DNA of 42,669 nt from Candidatus Gracilibacteria bacterium S5_H10 (lineage in GTDB: Bacteria; Patescibacteriota; Gracilibacteria; Absconditabacterales; Absconditicoccaceae), in assembly GCA_019248075.1 (NCBI GenBank), contig JAEHHG010000003.1, positions 1 to 42,669 of the forward strand, in the 5' to 3' direction. The translations under genes and the position numbers were made by a program. Each line of letters begins with the position of its first letter. Positions within the stretch are counted from its first letter, which is position 1. Below are positions 1 through 10,013 of this stretch, one piece after another. The notes beneath the pieces are model-generated. The model ran no database searches. It had not been told where the DNA came from and saw only the letters and a list, made by a program, of their open reading frames with translations.

Positions 1-1083
1 AATGATATGTATATTGTAGAAGTTACTTTTGCATCATGAACTTTGCTGTGATCATGAATGACGTGAACTTTTTTGTGATCATGAAGTGGATTGTATTTCC
101 CTCAAGCTTGAATCTATTTCCCTGCAGAATTTTGACAAAAATATGCTGTGCTTAATCAATGAGAAAATGGTATGATAAAAGTTCAAAATATCTTAACTAA
201 CCAGATTATTCTTATCAATTATTTTGCTTGCAAAGCTACAGATCCTAATAAAAATTGTAAGCAACTTCAACAAAATATTTGAGCAAGTGCTGAAAAAACT
301 ATTACTACTTCAAATGGAGATAAACTTAATAAACTAGAATGAGTGACTTCATGGTTTTTCACTAATGCAAATTTATATGGATATTTTATTAATGATGTTC
401 CTGATCAAGAAGTCATTGATTTAGCAAATGCTTTGGTTTTGCCTAGTGAATTGTATATAAAAAATAATCTATTATCAAAACTTCAGACACTTTGTACGGA
501 TGGATCTACTTCACTTACTCAAGTGACTATGTATTCTCTTGGAATGAATCCTAATGGATTGATAATGAATCTTGAATGACCTACAGCTGATGGATCTGCT
601 ACTTGTAAAGTGTTTATTGATCCTTCGCAAGCTGCATGATGAAGTAAACTTAGTTATATTTCCAATACTCCAACAACAACTGATTCTTCAGATGTTGCGC
701 CATTACCGACACCAAATATCGATACATCTGTAAAACAATTTCCTATTAATTTAGAAAAGACTATGACCTTTTCTTCTTCTACCAAATGATATTCTATTAT
801 TTTCCCGTCAAGTAATATAGCGTATGAAGCGCTCAATGTTGATGAAAGTCTTGATCTTCCTGGTGTCCGTTGTTCTACTCAGATGAATGTTGTCAAATAT
901 TCTGATAAAGATCTGCTTAATGATGCTCCTACCGTAAAGATATTTGTCTGTACTATCAAATGAACCTTGAATAATTTATGAAATACGCTTATTCAGAAAT
1001 CTTCTGCAAATGGATTACAATTCCTTATCCAGATCATTGATCCTGCTTGGGCTGAATTTGCTGCCAATATCGTAATAGAATAA
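1..1083 (+). CDS. Unidentified protein, 3' part (5' end outside window)
   Basis: The frame is open from base 1 to a TAA at 1081-1083 when TGA is read as glycine; it holds more than a dozen TGA codons, often in glycine-type contexts such as paired TGA TGA near 619-624. No family was recognised. The visible 360 residues are rich in Ser, Thr, Asn and Gly, with a few scattered cysteines and no clear membrane segment, which fits an exported or surface protein, but that is inference. The start lies upstream of the window. A strong rho-independent terminator follows the stop within 20 bases, supporting this as the true gene end. Confidence 0.7.
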
Positions 1084-1101
1084 CGTGTCTTCATTCTTCG
1101 T

Positions 1102-1131
1102 AAAAAAAATCCGCATTGGCGGATTTTTTTG
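1102..1131. terminator. Rho-independent terminator, likely bidirectional
   Basis: The stem AAATCCGC/GCGGATTT with a 4-base loop is flanked by an A-run on the left and a T-run on the right. It lies between the convergent ends of the unidentified plus-strand gene and the minus-strand thioredoxin gene, so it can end transcription from both sides. Confidence 0.85.
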
Positions 1132-1150
1132 TAAGTTGTTTTTGTGATAG

Positions 1151-1504
1151 TTATGCTGCAGCTTTTTCTGTAGTAGGAGAAAGATGCTCAGCTATTTTTT
1201 CTTCATAAACAGTAGGAGGATTGACGCCAACGATTTTGTCTATCACTTGTCCGTCTTTGATAAAGTAGACAACAGGGATTGAAGATACTTGGAATGCTCC
1301 TGCAAGTTCTTGTTGTTCTTCCACGTTGACTTTTGAAATTTTCACTTCTGGATGTTTTTCTGCCAATTGATCAATTACTGGTCCAAGCATTCTGCAAGGT
1401 CCACATCGTGACGCTCGAAAATCTACTATAGCAAGTCCTTTGTGTTCTAAGATTTCTTTTTTGAAATGATCAGTTGATTCAATGTGTAAGGTCATTTTTT
1501 TCAA
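1151..1504 (-). CDS. trxA: Thioredoxin
   Basis: Cytosolic thiol-disulfide oxidoreductase of normal length (117 aa), reduced by the thioredoxin reductase encoded just upstream. The active site is at residues 33-37. Read literally it would be R-C-G-P-C preceded by F-R-A-S, but both arginine codons are CGA (1406-1408 and 1415-1417) and match the two invariant tryptophans of the family (DFWAxWCGPC). With CGA read as Trp the motif is canonical, so this gene is prime evidence for the reassignment. The cis-proline motif (SSIPVVYF) is present. A possible later start lies at residue 4. It sits 48 bases after trxB on the same strand and the two are probably cotranscribed. It ends in TAA. Confidence 0.95.
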   Translation of the reverse strand: MKKMTLHIESTDHFKKEILEHKGLAIVDFRASRCGPCRMLGPVIDQLAEKHPEVKISKVNVEEQQELAGAFQVSSIPVVYFIKDGQVIDKIVGVNPPTVYEEKIAEHLSPTTEKAAA

Positions 1505-1552
1505 TTAAGAATTAAAAATTAATGATGAATGATTTCTGTATTTTTTTTTGTA

Positions 1553-2500
1553 CTATTTTTGCTCTTGTATGTACTGTTGTGCTTCGATAGCTGCCATGCA
1601 TCAGCTTGCTGCAGAAGTAATCGCTTGTCTGTATTTTTTGTCTGCAACATCTCCAGCTGCAAAAACTCATTCTACATTGGTTGCTGTATGTATAGGGGAG
1701 TGTTTCGTTATAATGTATCCGTCCTTGTCGATATTGATCTGTCCTTCGAGAAAGTCTGTATTTGGTTTGTGTCCGATTGCATAGAAAAGTCCATTGCATT
1801 CTATGATAGATTCTTCATTAGTCTGATTGTTGATGACTTTGAGTCCGGTCAATTGGTTTCCATCACCAAGCGCTTCTACAGCTTCTGTGAATCGTTTGAA
1901 TTCTATCTTGGGATTTGTTTTTGCTCTTTGTTGCATAATTTCTGATGCTCTCAGTTTATCTGTCCTGACAAGTATAATGACTTTTGAGCCAAAATGAGTT
2001 AAATGGATAGCTTCTTCCATAGCAACATCTCCTCATCCGATAACGACTAAGACTTTATTTCTGAATATTGGCAACGCTCATTCACATATTGCACATGCAG
2101 AGATTCCTTTTTGTCGATAGTCTTTTTCTCCGGCGATACCTAAACGTTTTGCTGTCGCTCCGGTTGCTATGATGACAGTTTTAGCTTCAATACTTTCGTT
2201 TCCGCTGTAGACTTTGAGTGGTTTAGTGCTAAAATCTACTTTGTCGATAGTTTTTGTCTCTATTCTGGTTCCGCAATTTATCGATTGTTGTCTCATCTTT
2301 TCCATAAGTTCTATTCCATCGATCCCTTCTGGTCGTCCTGGAAAATTTTCTATTTTTGTTGTAGTAGTTAGTTGTCCTCAGGCTGCTACGCCTCCTGCCA
2401 TAAATCCTTCAAACATAAGCGGATTGAAATTTGCTCTTGCAGCATAGATAGCTGCTGTGTGTGCTGCTGGTCATGATCAAATAATCACTAGATTTTCCAT
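1553..2500 (-). CDS. trxB: Thioredoxin reductase (NADPH, FAD)
   Basis: Flavoprotein that passes electrons from NADPH to thioredoxin. The 315-aa product has an N-terminal FAD motif G-S-G-P-A (residues 8-12, both glycines TGA), a redox pair C136-A-I-C139, an NADPH motif I-G-G-G-D, and a C-terminal FAD motif F-A-A-G-D-V. Seven glycines are encoded by TGA. CGA codons fall on positions that are usually aromatic, mostly Trp, in this family: [20 protein letters not shown] and IEFK-W. The gene is upstream of trxA on the same strand. It ends with TAG at 1553-1555. Length and motifs are normal for bacterial low-molecular-weight TrxB. Confidence 0.95.
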
Positions 2501-2687
2501 TGCTTTATAATGATGCAATAAAATATTGTACACGAGTATGTAATTATTTTCAGTATATTTTCAACGGGTGCTTTCCATTTCATATACCAAAAAAATAGAA
2601 ATGGGCTATAATTTATATTATATCATAAAATAAAAACTTGTAAATGGTCTGAAAATCTTTATATCTTGTTTGAAAAAATTATATCAT

Positions 2688-3068
2688 ATGAAAAAAACTA
2701 TCGGAAAACGAGTTCTTATCATCAATGAAGATGAAAGAACACAAAGAGCGCTTCAAGGAAAGTTTCCTGAAGCTGCTTCGTTTGAAACGAGAAAAACTTT
2801 CCCTCAGGCGTATGAGGCGCTCGTAGGAAAAAAAGTGTTTGATGTTGTCGTTTTGCCCAAAAAATTTCCGGGGAAAAAAATGTCTGTTTCGGCAAAAGAT
2901 TTGATTTCTCTTGTTCGTCAGGGGAGATCTCATCGAGCAAGAATTTTTACTTGTGATTGATTTTATCTGTCGCTTAATATTGAATCTGTGGTATTTCTGC
3001 AGATTTTTTTTTGACAATGGAAATCATTTTCGTATAGTAAGCCTATCTTTATATTTCTCTGTCTATAA
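2688..3068 (+). CDS. Hypothetical protein, weakly receiver-like; 3' end doubtful
   Basis: ATG at 2688 opens a 126-codon frame (TTG at 2672 region is an alternative start). The first 95 residues begin with a beta-strand and acidic turn (VLIINEDE) like a response-regulator receiver, but no phospho-acceptor Asp is seen at the expected second strand (DVVVLP), so any such domain would be degenerate. After the TGA at 2958 the frame stays open to TAA at 3066-3068, but this tail is hydrophobic, runs through a terminator-like hairpin (2983-3012) and over a sigma-70-like promoter (3011-3038). The gene may really end near 2960-2980, possibly after a frameshift. Function unknown. Confidence 0.5.
2983..3012 (+). 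terminator. Terminator-like hairpin
   Basis: AATCTG (2983-2988) pairs with CAGATT (3000-3005) over an 11-base loop and is followed by a run of nine T. It lies inside the apparent 3' part of the preceding frame and directly before a promoter-like sequence, which suggests a true transcription boundary here. Confidence 0.6.
3011..3038 (+). promoter_or_regulatory. Sigma-70-type promoter for the membrane cluster
   Basis: A consensus -35 TTGACA (3011-3016), a 16-base spacer and -10 TATAGT (3033-3038) are followed by the ATG of the PrgI-like gene at 3071. It is one of the best promoter matches seen in the window and would drive the genes from 3071 onward. Confidence 0.65.
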
Positions 3069-3070
3069 GA

Positions 3071-3514
3071 ATGAAAGTTGTCTATCCAAAAAATATAAAA
3101 AGATGATTGCTTGCAGGTATGACCTTTAGTATTGGTCCTTTGACTATTAATGTTGTCCAGATGTTTATCCTTGCAATTGGTGTCGCTCTTGCATTGGCAG
3201 CTTTTAATTGATTTTCAAAATCAGGATCAAAAGCATTTGGTATCCTTGTTGCAATAATCGTTCTTATTGTTTTTATTATCATAGCATTTTTTAGAGTTTC
3301 AGAGCTATGACTTCTTGCGTATCTTGCAAAGCTTGTGAGAAATGGATTTTTTGATGCAAAGAAAAAATATCAGGTCAATTATGATAAAAACAATGCTGTT
3401 GATGTTATGATCCAAGAATCTAAAACCAAAGAAGAAAAACAAATTATTGAACAAAAAGAAAATACTTTTGATAAACAAATTCTGAAAGATATAGAAAAAA
3501 AATGATTGATTTAG
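3071..3514 (+). CDS. PrgI-like small membrane protein
   Basis: The 147-aa product starts with a short basic stretch, then IGPLT, two adjacent hydrophobic segments (about residues 29-47 and 58-75), and a cytoplasmic tail rich in Lys and Glu. The motif around GPLT followed by two membrane segments recalls the PrgI family, a VirB3-like component of type IV secretion systems; this is a fold-level impression, not a firm match. Glycines are partly TGA. It is followed after 20 bases by the VWA gene and later by pilin-like genes, a context that fits a membrane-spanning export or pilus complex. It ends in TAG. Confidence 0.5.
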
Positions 3515-3534
3515 TTTGCTTATAGTGCTAATAT

Positions 3535-4518
3535 ATGTCATTTTCTGTATATGGTATATGAATAAGTTTGCTGCTGATTGCACTTTGTGGTGTTTTTTTC
3601 TTTTTTAATAAGAAACCTAAATTTCTTGTTCCTATTTCGCTTTTGCAAAAAAATATTCGGCGGATTTATCGTATTTTGGTTGTGTCTTTGCTTGTCAGTG
3701 TTGTTTTGCTTCCTTTGCGTATTTCTTTTGTCAGTGATAAGCAAATTCTTGTGCAAAAAGATCTTCCTATCCAAATACTTCTTGATGTCTCTCTTTCTAT
3801 GGCTTCCAATGATCTCTCTCCAAGCAGATTCGTTGCTGCGAAGACCTCGTTGATTTCTCTTGTTCGTCAATTAGATTGATATTATATCTCTTTGATCGCT
3901 TTTTCGGGGAAACCTTTTGTCTATATCCCTTTTTCGTTTTCTTCGTCAGCAATAATAGCCAAATTGGAAACTATGAATCTTGGTGATTTTCCTCCAGTAA
4001 AAGATTTTTTGGGGACTGCTATCGGTGATGCACTGCTTCTCGGTATCCAAAACCTTCAACAAATGTTTCAGCAAGAAATATATAAACCGTGAATTGTCGT
4101 CCTGATCACTGATGGTGATTCGAATGTGTGATTTGATCCTGTGCAAATTATTGCATATTATAAAAAAATGAATGTCCCTCTTTTTGTGCTTGGTGTGTGA
4201 CAAGAGAATTTTTTGATAGGTCGTGATACTTGGAATGCTGATATTGTTACTGATATCAATCTTCCTTTGCTTCAACAGCTTGCTGATGCTGCATGATGAA
4301 GTTTTTATAGGATATTGAACGATCAGTCGTTTGATGAATTTTTCTATCAATTTTCTCAAAATATCCTTGATCAACAACAAACAAAAATCCAAAATATTTA
4401 TCGAGAACTAAATGATTATCTGATTTATCTTCTTCTTGCGTCGCTTCTCGGCGTTGGTGCTTTTATCGTTGCATCTTTGCTTCCTCAAAAAAAATATAAT
4501 ACAAAAACTACAAAATAA
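3535..4518 (+). CDS. Von Willebrand factor A domain membrane protein (BatA-like)
   Basis: The 327-aa product has two N-terminal hydrophobic segments (about residues 3-20 and 42-62), then a VWA domain with a complete metal-binding MIDAS: D-V-S-L-S, the threonine in L-G-T-A-I, and L-I-T-D-G-D. A final membrane helix lies near residues 298-318. This layout is that of BatA/aerotolerance-type proteins, which use the VWA domain for metal-dependent protein contacts at the membrane. Several glycines are TGA. It follows the PrgI-like gene closely, so the two are probably cotranscribed. No MoxR ATPase, the usual partner of BatA, is seen in the window. Confidence 0.8.
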
Positions 4519-4590
4519 ACATAAAAAAATTTGCTTTTCCAGACCTTTGTCTGTATTATTGGAGATGTATTTATTTTGTAATCTATTATT

Positions 4591-5154
4591 ATGCCATTCC
4601 CTGTAGGTGCTGATCGTGTATATAATTGACAGAATAAAAAACCCAGAGCTTTTGGAGATGTTTCAATTAAAAAATATACATCGAATAAGCTTTATTCGTC
4701 TATATCCACTACTTCAGCTATTGATAAGATTATCCATGATCTTAAAAAACAAAAAGCGCAACGTATCCAGGATATTCCTCCAAAAAAACAACGTCGCATC
4801 AGAGATCTTATCAATAGAGAATCTTGATGATCATCTCATCTTCCATGACATATTACGTATGAACAAATCAATCATAAAAAAGAGACATTCGTTCCAGCAT
4901 ATGCTGATCTTATCGTCAAACGTTATAATCAGGAAATAGAAAAACGTATTCAAGAAGCTCGTTATACTCATGAAAAAAAATTGCTTGCTGATTATAAAAG
5001 CGCTGAACTTCAAGAAAAGATAAAAGCTATTCCACCAAAGGTCAAACAAAAGATTCTTGCTTCTTTGCATCATACAAAATCTTCTGGTCCTTTGACCAAT
5101 GAAGTGAAGAAATCTCTCATAGCAATGTTTCATATTCTTAATGATCATAAATAA
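4591..5154 (+). CDS. Hypothetical basic, helix-rich protein
   Basis: ATG at 4591 opens a 187-aa frame ending in TAA at 5154. It contains four TGA-glycines, including a TGA TGA pair. The protein is very rich in Lys, Gln, Glu and Arg, has no signal peptide or membrane segment, and the region of about residues 105-150 is likely helical or coiled coil. No family recognised. It lies between the VWA gene and the pilin-like genes, all on the same strand, so it may belong to the same apparatus as a cytoplasmic factor; that is inference from position only. Confidence 0.7.
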
Positions 5155-5242
5155 TCTCTTTGAAAATTTGAAAATGAGATGAATTTATATATTATGCATA
5201 TAGTTTATTCCTCTGATCATCGTTTTATTTTTCTTCTCGCTT

Positions 5243-5737
5243 ATGAAAAAAATATTGTTCTTTATCGTTCTTATGACTTTTTCGTTGCCACTGCTAAGTT
5301 TTGCACAGTCTAGTGATAGCCGATGAAAATATGGAGAAGATCCTATTCAGATATTGGATAATGTTGTAAGTGAAGCAAATGATGATTATAAAATTCAACA
5401 GACAGCTTTGGATAATGCAACTGACAAACAATGAGCATATGCAAGTCAATATAAGATAGCAAATACTTTAGATTGGTTTAGAAATAATATCAATCCTTAT
5501 CTTCAATGGGCAGTATATATATGACTTTCTATAGCTGTTATTTTGCTTATTTATAATGGATTCCTTATGGTCACTAATGCTATTCATAAAGAAGGAGAAA
5601 CTGCAAAAATCAAAAAAAATATCATAAATATCGTTATAGGAGTAATTGTTTTGACTGGATTCTATTTTATTATAAAATTGATGGTTTCCATTATTAATTC
5701 TATTTTTGGTGGATACGGAGGAGATACGGGATTCTAA
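5243..5737 (+). CDS. Small exported membrane protein, VirB2/pilin-like
   Basis: The 164-aa product begins with a signal peptide (hydrophobic stretch to about residue 20, then S-F-A-Q), a polar region, and two hydrophobic helices near residues 91-112 and 128-152 separated by a short charged loop (HKEGETAKIKKN). Signal peptide plus two helices and a positive loop is the usual build of TrbC/VirB2-type or related pilin-like subunits. The neighbouring gene downstream repeats this build with more helices. Two or three glycines are TGA. The assignment is by topology only. Confidence 0.6.
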
Positions 5738-5790
5738 TATTAAAATTTAGAATTTAGAAATAAATAAAAATTTAAAATTTAAAATAAAAC

Positions 5791-6735
5791 ATGAGTGGTA
5801 TCAAAAAAGCATTGTTAGTTCTTGTCTTGTTGATTATTGGTGGGTGAATGGCTTCTGCAGCTGCACCATCATTCAATGATAATTTTGCTAATTATCTTAC
5901 TGATGCTACGCCTGATAAATATGGAAGAGTGGAAACTGTTTTTTCTCTTTGTATTGATAGAGATCTTTCTTTGATGGAAAATATCAGAAATATATTTTAT
6001 CCCAATTCAAGTACACCTACTTCATGATGTAGTGCATGATCTCAATGAGGACAACTTTGGGTGCTTATAAGGGCTGTATGATTCATTATTCTTTTTGTTT
6101 TTTTGGTGCTTACGTGAATAAATTTTATTTTGAAAGCCAAGGAACCTGATTGAGTCAAAAAAGCGTTTTCTAGTCTTATTTATATTCTTTATGGTGCATT
6201 TTTAGTGTTTGGTGTGACATGGATTTTGTGAACAGTCTTGAATATAGGTGATCTCCAAGGAAGTAGTCAGCTTGTCGATAGGGTCCAGAATTGATTGTTC
6301 CTTCAAATATTGTCATTTTTCAAGGTATTGGCGTTTTTTGCTGCGATAATCATGCTTGTTGTAACTGGATTTAGGATGATGTCAGCCATGGATAAGTCTG
6401 AAAAAGTCACTGCAGCGAGAAAATGAGCTATCAATATAATTATTGCATTGGTATTTATCAAAATTATTGATTATATCTTTTATATTGCGCAGACTCCAAC
6501 TTTTTCTGCTCAAGCTGCTGATATGATTGTCAATGTCGCTATTGTTCTTTGATGGGTGCTTTGATCGTTATTTGTCCTTGCGCTTTTTTATGCCGGATAT
6601 CTTTTGATTACCTCATCTGGTAAAGAAGATGCTATGAAGAAAGCTAAATGAATTATCATAAATATTTTCGTTATTGCAGTAGTGATATTTCTATTTCTTT
6701 TGATTGTCTATCAGATTTTCAACGAATTTGGATAA
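5791..6735 (+). CDS. Multi-span membrane protein, pilin-like
   Basis: The 314-aa product has a signal-like N terminus ending in A-S-A-A, then about six hydrophobic helices arranged as pairs, each pair joined by a short Lys-rich loop (ILKAKEPDGVKKAF, MSAMDKSEKVTAARKG, SSGKEDAMKKAKG). These loops resemble the loop of the preceding small protein, which suggests an internally repeated pilin-like unit. About fifteen glycines are TGA. It is the last gene of the cluster that starts at 3071; hairpins follow. Its role is inferred from context as part of a secretion or pilus-like membrane complex. Confidence 0.6.
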
Positions 6736-6778
6736 AATTTATCTATAAATTATATATCTGTTGAGTATGTGTTTTTGC

Positions 6779-6878
6779 TTTACCCGATTTTTTTTGGGGT
6801 AAATTTCCTATTTTTCCTTGATTTTGTGCCCTAAAATAGTATATACTTGCGGTAAGCCCTAATAGGGACTATTTTTTT
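6779..6878 (+). terminator. Two hairpins ending the membrane cluster
   Basis: A first hairpin pairs TTTACCC with GGGTAAA around a T-rich loop (6779-6803). A second pairs AAAATAGT (6833-6840) with ACTATTTT (6868-6875) and encloses the small stem CCCT/AGGG, ending in a T-run. Together they probably separate the membrane cluster from the downstream tRNA-Arg gene. Confidence 0.5.
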
Positions 6879-6906
6879 CTGCCTTAAACGGAGAAAAACC
6901 TGAATC

Positions 6907-6979
6907 GCTCCCGTAGTTCAGCTGGATAGAACGACTCTCTCCTAAGGAGTAAACACAGGTTCGACTCCTGTCGGGGGTA
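6907..6979 (+). tRNA. tRNA-Arg (anticodon CCT)
   Basis: A 73-base cloverleaf: acceptor GCTCCCG with CGGGGGT, D-stem GTTC/GAAC, anticodon stem ACTCT/GGAGT, loop CTCCTAA, T-stem ACAGG/CCTGT. The anticodon CCU reads AGG. CCA is not encoded. AGG is one of the codons still used for arginine here, unlike CGA and CGG. Confidence 0.9.
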
Positions 6980-7106
6980 AGAAATTAATCATCAATTACA
7001 CTATTGAAAATGAGTAATTGAGTCAATAAGGCATTGTCTAATACGGTTTATTACTGTTGACTTTGTTTTATATCATCTTTTTATTTTTTTAATCACCTTT
7101 TGTATT

Positions 7107-7373
7107 ATGGTAAAGAAAGTAGTAAAAACAAATGAACCAGATTCATTTAAGCTTCATGACACTGACACAGGATCTGTAGAAGTTCAAATCTGAATTTTAA
7201 CAAAAGAAATCACTGAATTACAATGACATCTTGTGTTGCACAAAAAAGATTTCGATGCTAAAAGATCACTGCTCAAAAAAGTAGCTAAAAGAAGAGCTTT
7301 TCTTAAGTATTTAAAATCCAAAAAGCTCTCTATCTACAACACAATATCAAAATCAGTAAGTGTAAAAGTATAA
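7107..7373 (+). CDS. rpsO: 30S ribosomal protein S15
   Basis: Binds 16S rRNA in the platform of the small subunit. The 88-aa product matches the family throughout: DTGSVEVQI, the LTEL..HL..HKKDF segment and KRR.FL.YLK. Two conserved positions (VQI-G-ILT and LQ-G-HL) are TGA codons. The ATG at 7107 gives the normal length. There is no recognisable Shine-Dalgarno sequence; the start follows an AT-rich leader. It lies between tRNA-Arg and rpsA. Confidence 0.95.
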
Positions 7374-7470
7374 GACTAGATATGTGATTCATGAGCTACT
7401 ACTAAATAGTTCTTGTCTCAGTTTTAAGATCTAGCATCTGTTTTTTTATTTTTTAACGTTTTATATTATA

Positions 7471-8859
7471 ATGGCTAAAGTAGATTTAATAGAGCAATTG
7501 CGCTCTGGTCAAATAGTCATGCCTATTATCAAGGAATGACAAAAAGTAAAAGGAGTTGTCCTCAAAGAAATAGAAAATGGAATTTTAGTTGACTGTGATA
7601 ATCATGCTTTTACTTGAGTTCTCTTGTCAAAAGAAGTTAAAGAACTTGAAAGATCTGGATACGAATTAGATCCAGGAAGAGAAATCGAATTGGAAATCGT
7701 AAATACAAATATCAGACATGAAGATGGTCACTATATCGTATCTATCACAAAATTACTTCAATACGATGTGTGGAAGTCTATTATGAAAAAATTCGAAGCT
7801 GATGATGTTATCACTGTGATTCCTACAGAAGCAAATCTTGGTGGTTTGCTTGTAGATATGCACGGAATCAAATGATTTGTTCCATTGTCTCAATTGGCTC
7901 CTATCCATTATCCAAGAGTAGAGGATGGTGATCAAGAAATTATCTTCGAAAAATTATTGGATCTTATCGGAAAAGAACTCAAAGTAAGAATCATCAATAT
8001 CGATGAAGATGAAAAGAGAATTGTACTTTCAGAAAGAGAAGCACTCAAAGAAGAAAGAGAAAGTATTCTCAAAGATCTTGAAGTCGGAAAAGTATATGAT
8101 TGAGTTGTGAGTGGATTATCTTCATACGGTTTGTTTGTTACTATCGGAGGAACTGTTGAATGATTGGTTCACATTTCAGAAATTACTTACGGACACGTTA
8201 ACAATATTGAAAAACTTTGAAAAATCTGAGATAAAATCAGTGTAAAAGTTATTGGATTAGAAAATGGTAAGATATCATTGTCTAGTAAAAAACTTAAAGA
8301 TGATCCATGGACAGCATTACCAAAACAATACAAAGTCGGTGATACTATCGAAGGAGAAGTTATCAGATTTGTTCCTTATGGAGTGTTTGTTAGAGTATTC
8401 CAAGATATTAATGGATTGGTACACTTGAGCGAACTTTCTCAAAAATCTATCCAAAATCCAAATGAAGTAGTAAAGCTTGGACAAATCATCAAAACAAAGA
8501 TCATTTTGCTTGATCCAAAAAATAGAAAGATCTGATTGAGTATGAAAAGTATGAATGAAGATAAATCAGCTCCAGAAAAGAAAGCTGAACCAACTGTTCA
8601 AACAAAATCAGTAGCAGAAGCACCTGTTTCACAACCTGTAAAATGACTTGCAGGTGTGGTTAAAAAACTTTCTGAAGAAAAACTTGAAGATAAAGCAAAA
8701 AGAATAACTGAAAAACTAGAAAAAAATCCTGATAAAAAAGATAAGACTGTAGAAAAAGAAAAGAAAGCTCCTAAAGAAGCAAAGGAACCAGCTGCTAAAA
8801 AAACAGCTGCAAAAGCTACAGAAAGGAAGGCTCCAGCCAAGAAAACAACTAAAAAATAA
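7471..8859 (+). CDS. rpsA: 30S ribosomal protein S1 (S1 RNA-binding repeats)
   Basis: RNA-binding protein that helps mRNA reach the ribosome. The 462-aa product has four S1-type repeats (about residues 20-90, 110-185, 205-275 and 290-360); the last two show the classic G-x-V..F-Y-G-x-F-V...G-L-V-H-I-S-E pattern (SSYGLFVTIGGTVEGLVHIS; PYGVFVRVF...GLVHLSEL). Many repeat glycines are TGA. A long Lys/Ala/Glu/Pro tail (about residues 375-462) is low complexity and probably disordered. The number of repeats is lower than the six of E. coli S1 but usual for shorter bacterial forms. It ends in TAA before a terminator. Confidence 0.93.
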
Positions 8860-8910
8860 TACTTATCTGAATATATCATTGGATTCCTTTCCATCTGATA
8901 TATACATAAA

Positions 8911-8946
8911 AATACCGTATGTCTTGAAGACTGCGGTATTTTTTTA
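8911..8946. terminator. Terminator between convergent rpsA and pseudouridine synthase genes
   Basis: AATACCG (8911-8917) pairs with CGGTATT (8934-8940), with a nested GTCTT/AAGAC stem inside, followed by a T-run. An A-run precedes it, so it may also serve the minus-strand gene. Confidence 0.8.
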
Positions 8947-8963
8947 ATAAACAATATGATTTT

Positions 8964-9857
8964 TTATATTTCTACGGTAATCAATTCATTGTCTGGATCT
9001 CTGAATATGAGTTTATATGCAGTTAATTGCATGGGACTCGTATCTTTGGTATCTCCATAGAGATAATCACCTACAATAGGTAATCCATGGTGAGAAAGAT
9101 GATATCTGATCTGATGTGTCCTTCCTGTCAGGATTTCGAGATTCAAGGTGATTGCAGTATCTGTTTTTTTGACGATTTCTAAAATCTTAGTTATTCATAT
9201 TTTGTTTAGTGTATGAGGTAATTTGGCGATGACGAGTTCTTCTATGATAAAAGGAAGTCAAGGAATTGAATCTATGAATATTTTTCATTCAGGTGTAAAA
9301 TATGCTGTTGCTCTATAAAACTTTTTTAATTCAGTTTGTTCTTTTTCATCGATATTTTTGCTTTCTGATTTTGCTTGAAAAAGTTTTTTAAAATGTTGCA
9401 ATCATTTTTCTGTTTTGGCGATAATCATGAGTCCATCTGTGTTTTTATCAAGTCTATGAAGAAGTCCTGATCTGATGAAATTTCCGATGGTCGGTAGTTT
9501 TTTATAGGTATGATAAAGAAATCCTACAACTGATGGCTCGTGGACATCTCGGACTGTTTTGGGGTGAGAAAGTACTCATTTAGGTTTATTTATCACAAGA
9601 TAATCTTCCTTTTCTAGTATGATAGGAATTGTTATGTCTGGTGCTTCATCCAATATAACAGAAGATAAATACCTTTTGATATCGTCTATCTCTATGTTAT
9701 CAGCAGTTTTTAATTGATATGATTTTTTTATCACTTTGTTGTTTACTTTGATTCATCATCTTTCTATGATATGGTGAAAAAAGCTTCTGGAATAGGAAAA
9801 ATGTTTACTCAATCGTGTGTCTATTCTTTCGTTTCCTAGACCTTCATATATTGTCAT
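8964..9857 (-). CDS. RluA/RluD-family 23S rRNA pseudouridine synthase
   Basis: Converts specific uridines in RNA, most likely large-subunit rRNA, to pseudouridine. The 297-aa product has an N-terminal S4 RNA-binding domain (residues 10-55), the KP.GV..HP entry motif, the catalytic H-R-L-D-K-N-T-D-G-L motif with its aspartate, and the family motif G-R-T-H-Q-I-R-Y-H-L near the C terminus. Eight or more glycines are TGA. CGA occurs in the S4 start (IDT-W-LS) and after HPKTV. The exact target nucleotide cannot be told. A terminator-like hairpin lies in its leader (9911-9950). Confidence 0.9.
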
Positions 9858-9910
9858 TTACAAGGTTATTCCTATTAAATAATGCTACTGTATATCTTTT
9901 TCGTAAAAAA

Positions 9911-9950
9911 ACAAGCCTATTTCTCCTTTCTTCTTGGTAGTATAGGCTTT
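9911..9950 (-). terminator. Terminator-like hairpin in the leader of the pseudouridine synthase gene
   Basis: On the minus strand AAGCCTAT pairs with ATAGGCTT (8 bp, 21-base loop) and is followed by G and seven T. No minus-strand gene lies upstream (the next gene to the right is on plus), so this is not the end of a known gene; it could be an attenuator or the end of a short RNA. Confidence 0.5.
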
Positions 9951-10013
9951 AAAATTTGCAAAATATAAAAAAAAACCTATAATTAGTATAGTTTTATATT
10001 GTAAACTATTTCG

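Noticed and set aside
1151-1504. Thioredoxin with R-C-G-P-C active site, suggesting an unusual or inactive enzyme
   Set aside because: Both arginine codons are CGA and fall on invariant tryptophans; other genes show CGA=Trp, so the active site is canonical.
1529-1945. A 138-codon open frame on the plus strand
   Set aside because: Antisense to the well-supported trxB gene and rich in Phe, Cys and Ser as expected for a shadow frame.
7471-8859. Apparent strings of broken genes (rpsA, ileS, typA, ackA and others split by TGA)
   Set aside because: The pieces join in frame at family glycines, so they are intact genes under UGA=Gly, not pseudogenes.
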